In this document: positions 35,244 to 46,478 of the stretch, piece by piece
How the letters are laid out: each line of letters opens with the position of its first letter
Position numbering within the stretch: position 1 is the first letter of the stretch
From: Forficula auricularia
Lineage: Eukaryota; Arthropoda; Insecta; Dermaptera; Forficulidae
DNA length: 64,000 nt
Direction: 5' to 3'
Assembly: GCA_024734495.1 (NCBI GenBank)
Contig: JALMQS010000681.1
Span: 9,499,576 to 9,563,575 of the forward strand
Translations under genes and position numbers: made by a program
Notes under the pieces: model-generated
Databases searched by the model: none
What the model saw: only the letters and a program-made list of their open reading frames with translations
Told to the model about the DNA's origin: nothing

Positions 35244-38072
35244 TAAAAATAAACTAATTCTACTTAATCAGATCTTTTCCCGATTACCTTAAACTCCATG
35301 ATAAAAAATACTTTTTCTTTACGAGCTCAAAAAGATTAACTCCCCCCTCCCCCCTCCAAAAAAATCATTCTAATAGGATTGTTTAATTTCGGGGAACATA
35401 GGATAAATACATGTATATTGTGAATTTTAAGTTTTTTTTAGTTTTCGAAAATTAAAAAAAAAACTCCTGCATTGTAGGCAACCAGCAGTGAATTAGGAAA
35501 GAATGCACGCCGTAAACCCACGATGGATTGAATTATTGAAACTTGGCCGAAAAATAAATTATATTTCTAAATAAAATTATTTAATAGATAAGTTCAATCA
35601 AAAGAATCTTTAGGACTTTTCATTTTGTTTAGTTTTATATTTCGAATACAAAAGGGCGTTCAGAATTTCGCCAAAATATATATAATCAATATCATTAGAT
35701 TTTGAATTCAAGTCTAGTTTATATTTTCATCTTCTTCTTCGACTGCTAATCCACTAATGGATGTTCGCGACATGTTTATATTTTACTCATAGAAAATGTA
35801 TATCACTAAGTTATTTACAGGGTTAAAGTTTAAGTGGAGACTTACTTAACTACTGTCAGAACTCTGAGATTGGAAAAAAAAGATATCGAAAAAATCTTCA
35901 AGAGAGCAGTGGCATCGAAAAGTTTAAGAACCACTCTGAAAACTAATTGAGGAAGATTTCCAGAGTGTTTCAAGATTAAACCATTAATAATAATAAATCC
36001 TGTGTTCAAATAAGCAACAAAATAATTTTAGTTAAATTATTTTAAAAAATAAATTGGGAAAATCAATTCTTTATTAAAGAGATATTATAAAGTTTATAGT
36101 TAATGTGTAATATAATAATATATTAATATAATCGTAATTATAGATATACAGAATAAATCAGCAGAGAGCAAATCGGATTCGGATTCTGAGGGTTCCATAC
36201 CTTATATCTTCAAAATACTTAAAATTTCAAATTCATTCTTATTTCTTGTTGATAAGGAGAGAATAAACCAATTTGTTGTTGTTTTTTTTTAATTTAAGTG
36301 TAACCCTACTGAACGCTGACAAATACAATGAATGATCACCTAAACATGGTCACTTTATGGCCCTCTCACATCGTCATTTCAAAATGAATAAGATACAAAG
36401 ATATTTAGCCTAATTATACATAAGGAGATTGAGGAATGAATATCTCAATACATACAATGATAAAAAGACAATTTTTATTTCTTGCCAGGGAAAATTCGAT
36501 CCTTCCCAAAATAATAATTTGAATAAAATTTTAACTTGATTTTTGATTTTGGGAAAAATAAATTCATATAACTTGTATATTCCAAGTTTTTTACCTCATT
36601 TAATTTAGTTATAATGCTCTGAAAGACAGGCAGACAAACAGATATCGAATTGAGTTGATAGGGTCCTGTTTCATGTTTGAACAGATCCCTAAAAGTAATA
36701 GTTGAAAATTGTCATAGTGGATTTATCAAATTCTAATTTTTAAAAGGATTATTGATTTATTCTATAATATTGATAGTAAAAATTTGTATTTTTTATCAAA
36801 CATAATGCTAAAATCTGTTTGTTGAAGATTTGTTGGCCAGAATAATGATATTAAAAGGTCCCACCGGAAAGGATTTTTCAGTTACCTTCAACAAAACTAT
36901 ATTAAATGTCTCCTTTTAACTAAAATCCTTGAAACCAAAATAAATGTGATTTTATATGTTCAAAAATAGCTATTACTATTAATTTATTTTATCCAATTGC
37001 AATCATAATGTATATTCCATATGGGTACTTGTTCTTAACAAATTCCACTTTCATGTTGGTAACTATGTATGTGAGGAGAGTATTTATTTAATTTAGAAAA
37101 AAACAACCTAAGCGCCATTTACTTACTACTGGAATTCCTCTCTCGTAATGAATTGTAATTACTTAACCATTAAAACCATTCTTAATTCAATTACAAATTC
37201 TAATTTCAACAAGCCTCGCAGAGGTCATCGAATATGGTTATTGGGATTGCTTAAGACAATAGTCGTGTTCGGTAGAGAGATCTGTATTTTGCGACCCACA
37301 CGTTTAATCCTTCGAACATCCTCGCCATTACATAACATTCAAATTGGATCGTAATTTATGTCCGATATAATTGGATTAAGTTGAATATTCATTTGTGAAG
37401 ATAGGATAAACACTCCTTTGAAAGAGAATTGATTAAAACATTATGAAGAAGAGACTGTCATTAGTCATTATACATGTAAGCTATTTCATTTGGGGAGGAA
37501 CCAGCTTAGATGTACCATTAATATTTCTTTCTTTTATGAATTTTATGTCCTTTTATCCAAGTTTTAAGAAAAATACAATTAGTCGATTTCAAAAATGGAA
37601 TTAATGTCACACTAGTAATAATCATTAATGTAAAATTATTTGGGTTGAAATTTCTTAGTATGTTTAGATGTATATATTGTATAATTACATGTCGACAAAG
37701 AGCGTGGTGCAGAAAAGTTGCGGAATACAGTAAAAATTCTAATTATTTGAAATATTTATATGATACTTTGTAATTAGAAACTAAACTTTACGATATACTG
37801 TTAAAACTTAATTCGCAGCGTTTTTCTTCCAATTAAGACTTAGACTTAGACTCCTCAAGCTTGAAACTAAACAATAAGTCATCTTGTAAAACAAAAAAAA
37901 AGCCTCATAGTTTATCAAGAATGGTTATTTTTTTAGTTTTGAGCCTCGGGACGCCTTGATTAGAGGGGAAACAAATATTTTATTTGATAAGAATTTTGTT
38001 CCTCATCCTTAAACATCATGGAAATAGTCTTAATTAATTTTGTACTACAAATTAAACCATAATTTTTTTTTA
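35244..38072. other. AT-rich noncoding DNA
   Basis: No gene was recognised. An open frame at 37148-37354 lies in a slightly GC-richer stretch (around CTCGCAGAGGTCATCGAATA) but has no known domain or splice context. Confidence 0.5.
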
Positions 38073-38150
38073 ATTGAAAAGTTTTTATTTTGCCGAGAGT
38101 ATCAGAGTTGTTGATTCATGGAGAGAAACAAAGAAGTTGTCCTTTGCTTG
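38073..38150 (+). repeat. Dispersed repeat R
   Basis: TTGCCGAGAGTATCAGAG, GTTGATTCATGGAGAGAAAC and AAGTTGTCCTTTG blocks match 4795-4866 in inverted orientation. Confidence 0.65.
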
Positions 38151-39263
38151 ATCAAGCATCACCATCATTAGTATTCAAGATATATAGAATTAATAGGTAG
38201 GGCGAATTAAATGCGAATTCACTGTTCTGACATCTATTTACAGAAAGTTATCAGTAATCAACAATGAGTGCCTCTAGCGGTTGCTGATTTATGCCAATTA
38301 TTAAACAAAATTCAATGAAATCTCTCCCTAGAAATATATAATTTTCCAAAATGTTTCCATCAATCGATATATATTTTGTACATTCTGTCAAATATTCCCA
38401 TATTTAACTTAAATGATTTATTAGATACTTTGCTACGTATGATGGATGAACTGATATACGAACTCGAATTTAAATCAACAAAGAGAACCCTAAAAAAGTC
38501 CATAAATTCAGACTGAAATTAAAAGTTTCCTGACAAGATTTATTAAAAAAAAAAAAAATCTCAAGTTTGAGCAAAAGTATTCTTAAAAGTATAATATTAC
38601 TATATCCAAATGTAAATGATTGATTTTTTTAGGTCAGGGCATGTCCATGAAATGCTTAAAGAAATTATCATAAATACTACCCTATATACATCTATGTCCA
38701 TCTCAATTACTTAAGTATATAAAATTTTATTATCTCTAATAGATGAATTCGAATTGAAATAGAACTAATGTTAATAATTTATTTATTTTTAATAAAATTC
38801 CGAAGAAAAACATGATCGTTGAAATAAAAACACATAGATACAAGCAAGTTAAAATAAGTGGTTTGTGATCTGTAGTCAGGTTAGTTTTTAAGAGTAACCA
38901 TCCGAGATATGAAAGAGGAGGAGCTCAAAGACACCGCGAGACGCGACAAGCATCCCGGATGAGGCGGTTACTGGACCATCCAAGGACAGAAGCGCCTACG
39001 GAACCCCCCGAATACCAATCCAGAAATTGAGAATGGGATAGCACCTCACGTTAAATCAATAATCATTGAATTTTATATCCACATAGTTGAATTTAATGGA
39101 AATATAAGTTAAATTATTCAATGATACCTATTAGACACACTTCTCAAAATATTGGAAATTAAATGAAATTTCGTCACATTTTTAATAAATATATTAAAAT
39201 TAATGAGAGTTTTTGTAATGTTTCAGAAAAATAAAAAAGTTTTTATAAACCTCAATATACAAA
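38151..39263. other. AT-rich noncoding DNA with a GC-rich island
   Basis: At about 38890-39040 a markedly GC-richer stretch (around GACACCGCGAGACGCGACAA) stands out. One plus-strand frame is open from about 38884 to 39028 (contains RETRQASRMRRLLDHPRTEA) after an acceptor-like GTAGTCAG. No donor, ATG context or family is evident; it may be an exon of an unknown gene or a repeat fragment. Confidence 0.3.
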
Positions 39264-39288
39264 TTTCGGGTTGTTAACCCATCTTCAG
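39264..39288 (-). ncRNA. Solitary hammerhead-like core
   Basis: The minus strand has CTGAAGA, extra T, a perfect stem GGGTT/AACCC with loop AAC, then GAAA. It lies just left of the Harbinger element. The flanks are AT-rich and have no obvious inverted partner, so this is probably a truncated Penelope terminal repeat. Confidence 0.5.
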
Positions 39289-39320
39289 AAGTACATGAAA
39301 AAGTTTTTTTTTTTAATTTA

Positions 39321-39946
39321 AGGCCACTTCACAAGGGGCTTTTTCTGCTACTTATTCCTTACTTGTTCGACTTACTTGCAATTTGGAGGCATGGAGGTGG
39401 TCGAAATGACGTCACTCCGGGCTGTCTTACTAGCATGCTTGCTTGACTCAAAAGATAGGGCATGTTCTAAAAAAAAAAGTTTAGTTACTTGAACCGCAGT
39501 GGACAGCCAATCGGAAAGCATTATTTTCTCACGTGAGTGACATGGGCATTGCCACAATATATCAACTGATATTTTGTTTCTCGCTGTACAACTCCTTACT
39601 GCACTGAATAAAGAGAATATGCCTTCCAAATTCCAAAAGTGGACTCAAGAACTAATTGAAATATTGATTGATGCCTTTAAAGATGTGCAGTGTTTATACG
39701 CGTTTCATTTTTCTTTGCATCTGAGCTGAAACTGAAAGTTGACAGTCCAGCTGTTTGGCTCAAAGATCCACTGTCTGGACTGACACTTGCTTGCGTAACC
39801 TACCCGGCCAACTTGAATTATTTTCTGAAAAATCTCCGTGTGAACCCAACAGGCGAAAAATCAGCCTGACTGAACTAGCTTCAAATTGCAAGTAGGACGA
39901 ACAAGTTTGGAGCAAGTAGCAGAAAAAGCCCCGTGTGAACCGGTCT
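39321..39946 (+). mobile_element. PIF/Harbinger-type DNA transposon, internally deleted
   Basis: Terminal inverted repeats of about 65 bp: left AGGCCACTTCACAAGGGGCT, right reverse-complement AGACCGGTTCACACGGGGCT. Both continue through TTTTTCTGCTACTT and ACTTGCAATTTG. The flanking trinucleotide TTA at 39318-39320 and 39947-39949 is the Harbinger target duplication. At 39619-39727 a plus-strand frame starts MPSKFQKWTQELIEILIDAF and resembles the start of the Myb/MADF-like DNA-binding protein these elements carry beside the transposase. No transposase remains. Confidence 0.82.
39619..39727 (+). pseudogene. Myb/MADF-like protein remnant of a Harbinger element
   Basis: An ATG opens a 36-codon frame (MPSKFQKWTQELIEILIDAF, then KDVQCLYAFHFSLHLS and stop). 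The W-T-x-E-x-x-x-x-L-I spacing with a following CLYA resembles the first helix region of MADF/Myb-SANT-like domains of Harbinger accessory proteins. Only the N-terminal piece is left, so it is probably not functional. Assignment is by motif likeness and by its position inside the element. Confidence 0.5.
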
Positions 39947-39984
39947 TTAGTCTATGTAGGTACTCCATAAGATGGATTAATTCC

Positions 39985-40479
39985 TTGAAGGAGACAATAA
40001 AAGAGTGTGTCTTCTGCTGGAATTATAAATTTTATTTATTTATAACGAGACTATAGTTTCGAGGGCTTTGCCCTCTTCATCAGTCTATTACAATGTATTC
40101 ACAGGAATTAATTTATGAATGAAAGTTTTACATTTTTCATGTGTTAAGGTTATAAATTACATAGAGTGGGCAAGTTAAGAATTGACACTTATACTTGTTT
40201 TATTATTTTAAAAAATTTTAAAAAATATTATTAAAAAAAAAAAAAAAAAAAAAAAAAATAATAAAACAAGTATAAGTGTCAATTCTTAACTTGCCCACTC
40301 TATGTAATTTATAACCTTAACACATGAAAAATGTAAAACTTTCATTCATAAATTAATTCCTGTGAATACATTGTAATAGACTGATGAAGAGGGCAAAGCC
40401 CTCGAAACTATAGTCTCGTTATAAATAAATAAAATTTGTAATTCCAGCAGAAGACACACTCTTTTATTGTCTCCTTCAA
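39985..40479. mobile_element. Palindromic element with two hammerhead-like cores, copy 1
   Basis: The arms (about 39985-40225 and 40255-40479) are almost perfect inverted copies with a poly-A/T centre, ending TTGAAGGAGACAATAAAAG. Each arm has a hammerhead-like core: 40057-40083 (-) and 40381-40407 (+). The core is CTGATGA, extra A, stem GAGGGC/GCCCTC with loop AAA, then GAAAC. The next bases TATAGTC close a short stem III (AC/GU) and place a GTC cleavage triplet at 40413-40415. Related copies are at 52892-53094 and 63536-63712. The repeat-R end (GCCGAGAGTAGCAGA) abuts the right side. The near identity of the arms means a recent inverted duplication. Confidence 0.8.
40381..40415 (+). ncRNA. 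Best-preserved hammerhead-like ribozyme motif
   Basis: Core CTGATGA at 40381-40387, an unpaired A at 40388, a six-base-pair stem II (40389-40394 with 40398-40403), GAAA at 40404-40407, and a minimal stem III whose 3' side ends in GTC at 40415, the expected cleavage triplet. Stem I with the upstream flank is short (only two or three pairs). A mirror copy is at 40049-40083 (-). The extra A is the main departure from the known consensus. Confidence 0.6.
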
Positions 40480-41738
40480 TATATAAAAATTCTGCTACTC
40501 TCGGCAAAAACTTTCAATTTAGGATTAATTCCTCTTAATTATAATTTCCATAATATTTTACTATAAACAAAAATCTGACTCTTTTAGCTTAATTCGAAAC
40601 TACTAGTATATTGCCACCCTTATGCCAAGTCCACCAATGCGTCAAATATTCTGATTTTTTACTGTAGTCATTTTTGAATACTATTGGACAGGTCTGGGAT
40701 GAAAAAGTTTGAATAATTTCATGTGTTTTTAATATGCATTCAGCTGCTGAAACCAAAAATAAATTTCTTTTTTGTGTATCAAATATTTTCTCATAAAAAA
40801 TTAATAACATAATACGTATATAAATGGTCTTAAGCTATTTTCACCTGTAAATTCTATGACAATTTTTAATCACGTAATCATTACGCTTTCAGTATTCCTC
40901 TTGGACTAACTTCACAAAATCACAAGTACTTGATGTGCATTTTGATGAGAATGCATCTAATTAAAAATGTCTTATCTAAATGTTTTCAGCTCTTTTGATG
41001 AGGATTGCCTTAATGGATTGACATCATATAAATAAATAAAAATGATATACTTGACTGCCTAGGTATTCATTTAATTTAATAGGTAATTGAGGATTGTTTT
41101 TACTCTTCTAAAATTAATATTATTATATTATTAAATTATAATTACTGAAGTATTTAGACTTTCTAATATGGAGATTATTTTGACCCATTTCATTTCAATA
41201 TACTATACTAAATAATAATAATTTGTCAAAACACTTATTTGAAATTAATCATTATTTATTAGTTATATTCATATTGTCATTTAACTTTCTAAAAAAAATT
41301 GTAAAATTTATCATATATTATTAATTATTAAATTAATATGTATATTTATTTATTAGTTATAGATGAACTTAATTCTAAATATTTGCAAGTTTTTTTTGCA
41401 ATCCCTAAGGCGGTTAATTATAAATAAAGTGTTGACATTTTTATGTAATTCTTATCATATTTTGGCAATATGTCAAGGGGAATGTGATTTTTCATCTGAG
41501 AAACTAACTGCCAAGCCAAGGTGTCAGAATCAATCGTTTCAGACTTGGGCTTTCAGACGGAACGGTAAGGCGATCATTAAATTCTGAAATTAGCCGGAGA
41601 ATCCTAAAGGTGTCTTCTTAATTGATATTCTCGCTTCGTGAGATGTTGCTGTACCTGTTTGTTTGGTCGTCTCGCTTCTGAAGGATGAGTTAGACATCGA
41701 GACCAACCACTAAGCAACATCCACATACAAGAACGAGA
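40480..41738. other. AT-rich noncoding DNA
   Basis: 40480-40525 is the repeat-R end adjoining the palindrome. At about 41460-41590 a GC-richer open frame ends near a donor-like GGTAAGG, but no acceptor or known peptide supports an exon. Nothing else was recognised. Confidence 0.45.
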
Positions 41739-42180
41739 AAAATTTGATAACAGACAAGAAAAAATTTTAAATTTAGATTTCATATTAATTAATTGGACTT
41801 ATTAAAATCATAATGAAAACATAAATATTTTTTTTAGTCAATTTCAAAATAATATGGGGCTTCATTTTTTATATATTTATAGAAAATATAAAATTACTCT
41901 ACAGTAAAGTCCCTTATTTTGGAAGTTTTGATTTTTGGAGAGCTTTCTTCTTCTTCAGAAAAATTTTGATAACAAACAAGAAAAAAATTTGAAATTTAGA
42001 TTTCATATTAATTAATTGGACTTATTAAAATCATATTGAAAACATAAATATTTTTTTTAGTCAGCTTTAAAATAATGGGGGCCCTCATTTTATATATATT
42101 TAAAGAGAATATAATATTATTATACATTAATGTCCCTTATTTTGGAAGTTTTGATTTTTGGAGCACTTTCTTTTTCTTCA
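41739..42180 (+). repeat. Two-copy tandem duplication, about 221 bp
   Basis: The block from GAAAAATTTGATAACA through CCCTTATTTTGGAAGTTTTG and GCTTTCTTCTTCTTCA is repeated back to back, at about 41739-41959 and 41960-42180, with a few substitutions and small indels. Confidence 0.8.
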
Positions 42181-42516
42181 ATTGGTTACGGAGAAGATAT
42201 TCACCATAGTAACTTAAAACCAGGGGAAATTGTTCACAGAGGTGGTTTTCCTATTGCCTTCCCTGGGAATGGTGAGGCATCTTGCATTTTTGTCAGAAAT
42301 CAACATTCTTCTGACTTAAGTCAGATTAGTTCCAGGGCAATCGAGATTTAAAGTCTTAGGCTCTAGAGTAGCTGTGTCTGAAGGAATTTTCTTCTCCGCA
42401 AAATTTTACTTTGATTTAATAGGTATTTCAAAACTAGACGCACAGGAGCTTATGTTTCAAAAATCAATAATTTTAAGCTCTGGGTGCTATTTTAGCTTTC
42501 TTTAGATTCTCTAGGT

Positions 42517-43173
42517 CAGGCCTGGCCAACCCGGGGCCCGCGGGCATCAGGTAGCCCTCGATGGACTTGCGGCCCGTGCTCATATTGGACAAATTGTTTT
42601 TTATCAGCTATTTTAAAATATATTTTAAATCGCATTAAAGTAATTAAAAGAATTAAGGTTCTCTATAATTACACGAAGAATAACATATTAAATAATAATA
42701 GTAAATTTCAACTAATGATATAGATTTAGAAAAATTAAGTAAGCAAAAAGAAACGCAAATATCAGACAGAAAAAAAGAAAAAGCCATTCAAATTATTTGT
42801 TATTTTAAAATAAAATTTTAAATATTGTTTGGTTTATGCGACTTAACTAATAATTTTGATATTTTATGTTTATTTTACCATACAAATATATTTTGTTGTT
42901 GGATCAATGTATGTTTTCATTTTATATCTGGTTGTAGTATTGTTTGTTTCCACATTTACACTGATTGAACACTTTCACTGAATCGCTACATTCAAATTAA
43001 TATTAATAAGCTTTCAATAAAAATTGATAAGTACCAAATTCGTAATAAAGTTAGAATTAGATTAAAAAATATTGAAAGAATTGTAATTATTCTTATTTAT
43101 TATATATGTTCGGCCCTCAGAAATTTTCAAGTCGTCAATCGGCACGCGGTGCAATTCAGGTTGGCCAGCCCTG
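42517..43173. mobile_element. Non-autonomous hAT element
   Basis: Ends: left CAGGCCTGGCCAACC and right GGTTGGCCAGCCCTG, inverted and matching at 14 of 15 bases. Flanking octamers CTCTAGGT (42509-42516) and CATTAGAT (43174-43181) agree at only 5 of 8 bases. A second right end (GGTTGGACACCCCTG, ending at 44147) is followed by CTTTAAGT, which agrees with the left octamer at 6 of 8. The element could therefore be larger, 42517-44147, with an internal end. No coding capacity. Confidence 0.7.
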
Positions 43174-43434
43174 CATTAGATAGTATTAGTACTCATTGCT
43201 CTAGAATTGCCCGTTTTGCTTATTTTCAATTAAAAATATTTAATAGATTTTTTAATGATTAAAACTCGAGACTATTTCAAACGAGTCCAGACACGCATGG
43301 ACAAGTTGAGACGTGTTGTCGGAGAAAAAATGTTTTCTCGAATATTTTGAATTATTATTTATTTTCTCTGATGAAAAAATATCAATTACGTAAAAAATAA
43401 ATATCGATTCATAAGATAAATATTATTTTCATTT

Positions 43435-43825
43435 GCTTTTATCCGAAAAGGTTTCCTGAGAGTACAAATGCTAATCTTGAAAGGTTTTAGTTAATGAGCT
43501 GAAATTGGTACTCAAATATCTTACAATGCACAAATTTTAGTTTTTTACCTGAAAACGTTTCCTGAGAGTACAAAATCCCAAACTTGAAAGGTTTTAGTTA
43601 ATGAGTTGAAAATTGGTACTCAAATATCTTACAATGCATCAAATTTTAGTTTTTTACCTGAAAACGTTTTATGAAAGTACAAAATGCCAATCTTGAAAGG
43701 TTTTAGTTAATGAACTGAAAATTGGTAGGCAAATATCTTATAATGAACCAAATTTTAGATTTTTACCTGTAAACTTTTACTGAAAATACAAAATGCCAAT
43801 CTTGAAAGGTTTTGATATTTAATTA
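43435..43825 (+). repeat. Minisatellite-like tandem repeat, about 108-bp period
   Basis: Blocks recur at 43451, 43557, 43666 and 43775: an ACCTGAAAACGTTTCCTGAG-like block, AATCTTGAAAGGTTTTAGTT, CTCAAATATCTTACAATG and CAAATTTTAG. There are about 3.5 copies, the last one truncated. The repeat lies between the two candidate right ends of the hAT element. Confidence 0.85.
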
Positions 43826-44069
43826 CAGGGTAAAATATATCATTAAAAAAATGGACCGATGAAATAATAAAATTTCAACACATATTTATTAGCTAGTATT
43901 AGTTTAAAATTTCCCATTGAGAAAGGGAGAAATTCTTTCGAAATTTTTGGGTTTGATTAAACGTTTAATGATTGTTTTATAAAAGATTTGTATTTACTTT
44001 AACAATCAATATTTTTTTTTAAACAAGTATTAACAATTATATTTTTTGATCAACAAAATTGGTAGAATT

Positions 44070-44147
44070 AGTATATTTTATCTGCAGCCCGGGACAATTT
44101 TTTCCTTCAAATGTGGCCCGTGTAAGCCAAAAGGTTGGACACCCCTG
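44070..44147. mobile_element. hAT right end
   Basis: It ends with GGTTGGACACCCCTG preceded by GGCCCGTGTAAGCC, typical of arthropod hAT ends (CAGGGGTGTCCAACC on the other strand). It is either the true right end of the element starting at 42517 or a solitary fragment. Confidence 0.6.
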
Positions 44148-45806
44148 CTTTAAGTTTATATAAATTAAACATATTCAAAATAATTTTGATATTTTTTGAA
44201 AAATATCTCTTTTTAGATTTGTAGACTTAGGCCCACTCTTTTTAAGGTTTATTTCACATTTGCTTTTTATAGTTTTTCTGAACTTGAAAATTTTTTATAT
44301 TAATTTGAAAGATTAATTTCATTTTTTCATGATAAGTTTGGCTGAAAATTAAAAAATAGTTATCCTCAAGTTTTAACAAGAAAATAGCGTTTGCTTATCG
44401 TGCGAGTTTCGTCTCGCAGTTAACTTCTTTATTTTATGTCATAGTCGTTGACGATATTATGTATGCAACTAAATACGTATAATTTGTTTAAACTTTTGAT
44501 AATTAGTTTCCGCGATATCAGAGACATCGCCCATCCCCATCCCTTATTCTGTTAAAGTTAACCCAAACAGACAATTTATTCATGTAGATTATTTTTCCTT
44601 TAAGAGAATAGATCTAACCAGATAAATTGAATAATATATATTACTAATAGGAGAAAGAAAAAACATTATCTCGTTGAGAAATAATAGTAATAAATGTGAT
44701 TATACTCCGGTCCATTGTACTGTTGAATGTCATATGGGTTTTAATTTTTATTTCTTTCAATTGAATAAAAACACCTGACACGTGTTCAAAGCAATTATAA
44801 TTATGCAATGTTTGACTCAAAAAACTTATCTATAATTAGATAAAATATAGACCAATCCACTATATATTGGTCAGATTCGAAAATATTAATTTGGAGTTTT
44901 AATTAGATTCTAAGTAAATAAACATTCTATAAAGTCTTCGACAAATCTTAGCCAACTTTAAAAGAATTCAATTGAACTATCGTATAGAACCCATTATTTT
45001 TTTGGTCGACATTGTGTAAGAAAGCTGGAACATTTTTAATTATCACAATATTGGTAGATACTTCTCACAGTTAATGATAAAATTAGAAAACTAATGAAAA
45101 ATTTCTAATATTTGAAGCAACATGTATAAATATGCTAGAATCGATGTTTACATTCCTATTTCCGATTACACCTCCTTATCAAGTTCACTAATTGTGAAAA
45201 TAAGTGAATATAGTATTACATAAATCGTCATCAAATATATAATCCTAAGACTGGTTTGAAGCAATCACCCGCTACCACTCGGCTCTATTCCATGCCAACT
45301 CTTTCACTATTCTAAAAGTTCCACACTCCATATAGTTGATTATCTGGAAAATATATCCAAAATAAAACTTTTAACAGATTAATATCTTTAATATCTTCGA
45401 TTGAAAAAAACTTTAAAATTACAATTTGACATTTTTCATGAAAAATACCAAAAAATATTTCATTTTAAACCTAACAATTAAAAACTTTTAAGTTTTTTCT
45501 GCATTCTTTCAATGTTCTAATTACAAAAAATTACTGCTCTAACATTTTCTGTATCCTGATGAAAATGAAAATTTTAATCGAAAAGCCGACAATAAAAAAA
45601 AAATTATTCCTGGTTAGATGCTTCCCTATCTTCAATTAATAATACAGCGACAAATTTATACTATTTTTTGTCGACTTCTAGTGCCGTACTCGATTCCAAG
45701 CGCTAGCGATTATGGAGAGTAATATCCTCTCTATAGTAATAGTTAATCCTTCTAATCCCTACTCTAATGGCGTCTCCATCAGTTATTAATATAAATATAT
45801 TTAATA
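44148..45806. other. AT-rich noncoding DNA
   Basis: No gene was recognised. A degenerate hammerhead-like relic lies near 45557 (CTGATGAAAATG, then AATCGAAAAG). Confidence 0.5.
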
Positions 45807-46470
45807 CAGTGGTTCCCAACCTGTGGTCCGTAAGAACTAAAATATGGTCCCTGAAAGATTTCAAAATTTGAATCAACACGATCTGATGCATAACAAATAG
45901 CGAGCGTAGGATATTCTCTCGAGGTGGTCCGATTGTCACCAAGTCAGAATTTGATGAGAGGATTCCATGGAAATCGAGGAAAATCATCAAATTTAATTTT
46001 AAAACCCACAAATACCTAGTGCATTTCGAATATAATTATATAATAAAGAAGTCGGTTAAAAATTAGGAAATATAATTTTTAAAACCTACAAATAGTTTTT
46101 TTTTTTTAAGGGCGCATCGACTGCCAGGGCCATTAGCAACAAATAGTTCATTTCAAATGAAAATATATGCACAAAACTAGAACGTCGACTGTCTTCCTCA
46201 TAAAAACTTTATGAATCGGATCATCGTCTATCTTTTTCAGTCCTTAAAACTGTCAACGAAGGAACCTCCTTGAATATTAATATTATTTTTAATTAAGCTG
46301 ACTTCAAACAAAGTAGGAACTTCTGTGTTTTTAACTCTTAAATGTAGAGACTTTTTGTGTTATTTCAAGTCGTTTGAAGAGTGATAGAGTTTATTTTTTA
46401 ACCTTGTGGTCTCTGCTAATAATAACGAAATCAAAATGGTCCCTGGTCAAAAAAAGATTGGGAACCGCTG
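45807..46470. mobile_element. Non-autonomous hAT element with perfect target duplication
   Basis: A 664-bp element starts CAGTGGTTCCCAACC and ends GATTGGGAACCGCTG. The perfect 8-bp duplication ATTTAATA lies at 45799-45806 and 46471-46478. GGTCC-containing subterminal blocks are also inverted. The 102-codon minus-strand open frame inside is a translation of the repeat with no transposase motif. The perfect duplication suggests a relatively recent insertion. Confidence 0.9.
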
Positions 46471-46478
46471 ATTTAATA

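Noticed and set aside
41363..41587. Open frame ending near GGTAAGG
   Set aside because: The donor-like site is inside the frame but there is no acceptor, and the peptide is unrecognised.
45703..46011. 102-codon minus-strand open frame
   Set aside because: It lies across the left end of a non-autonomous hAT element and has no transposase motif.
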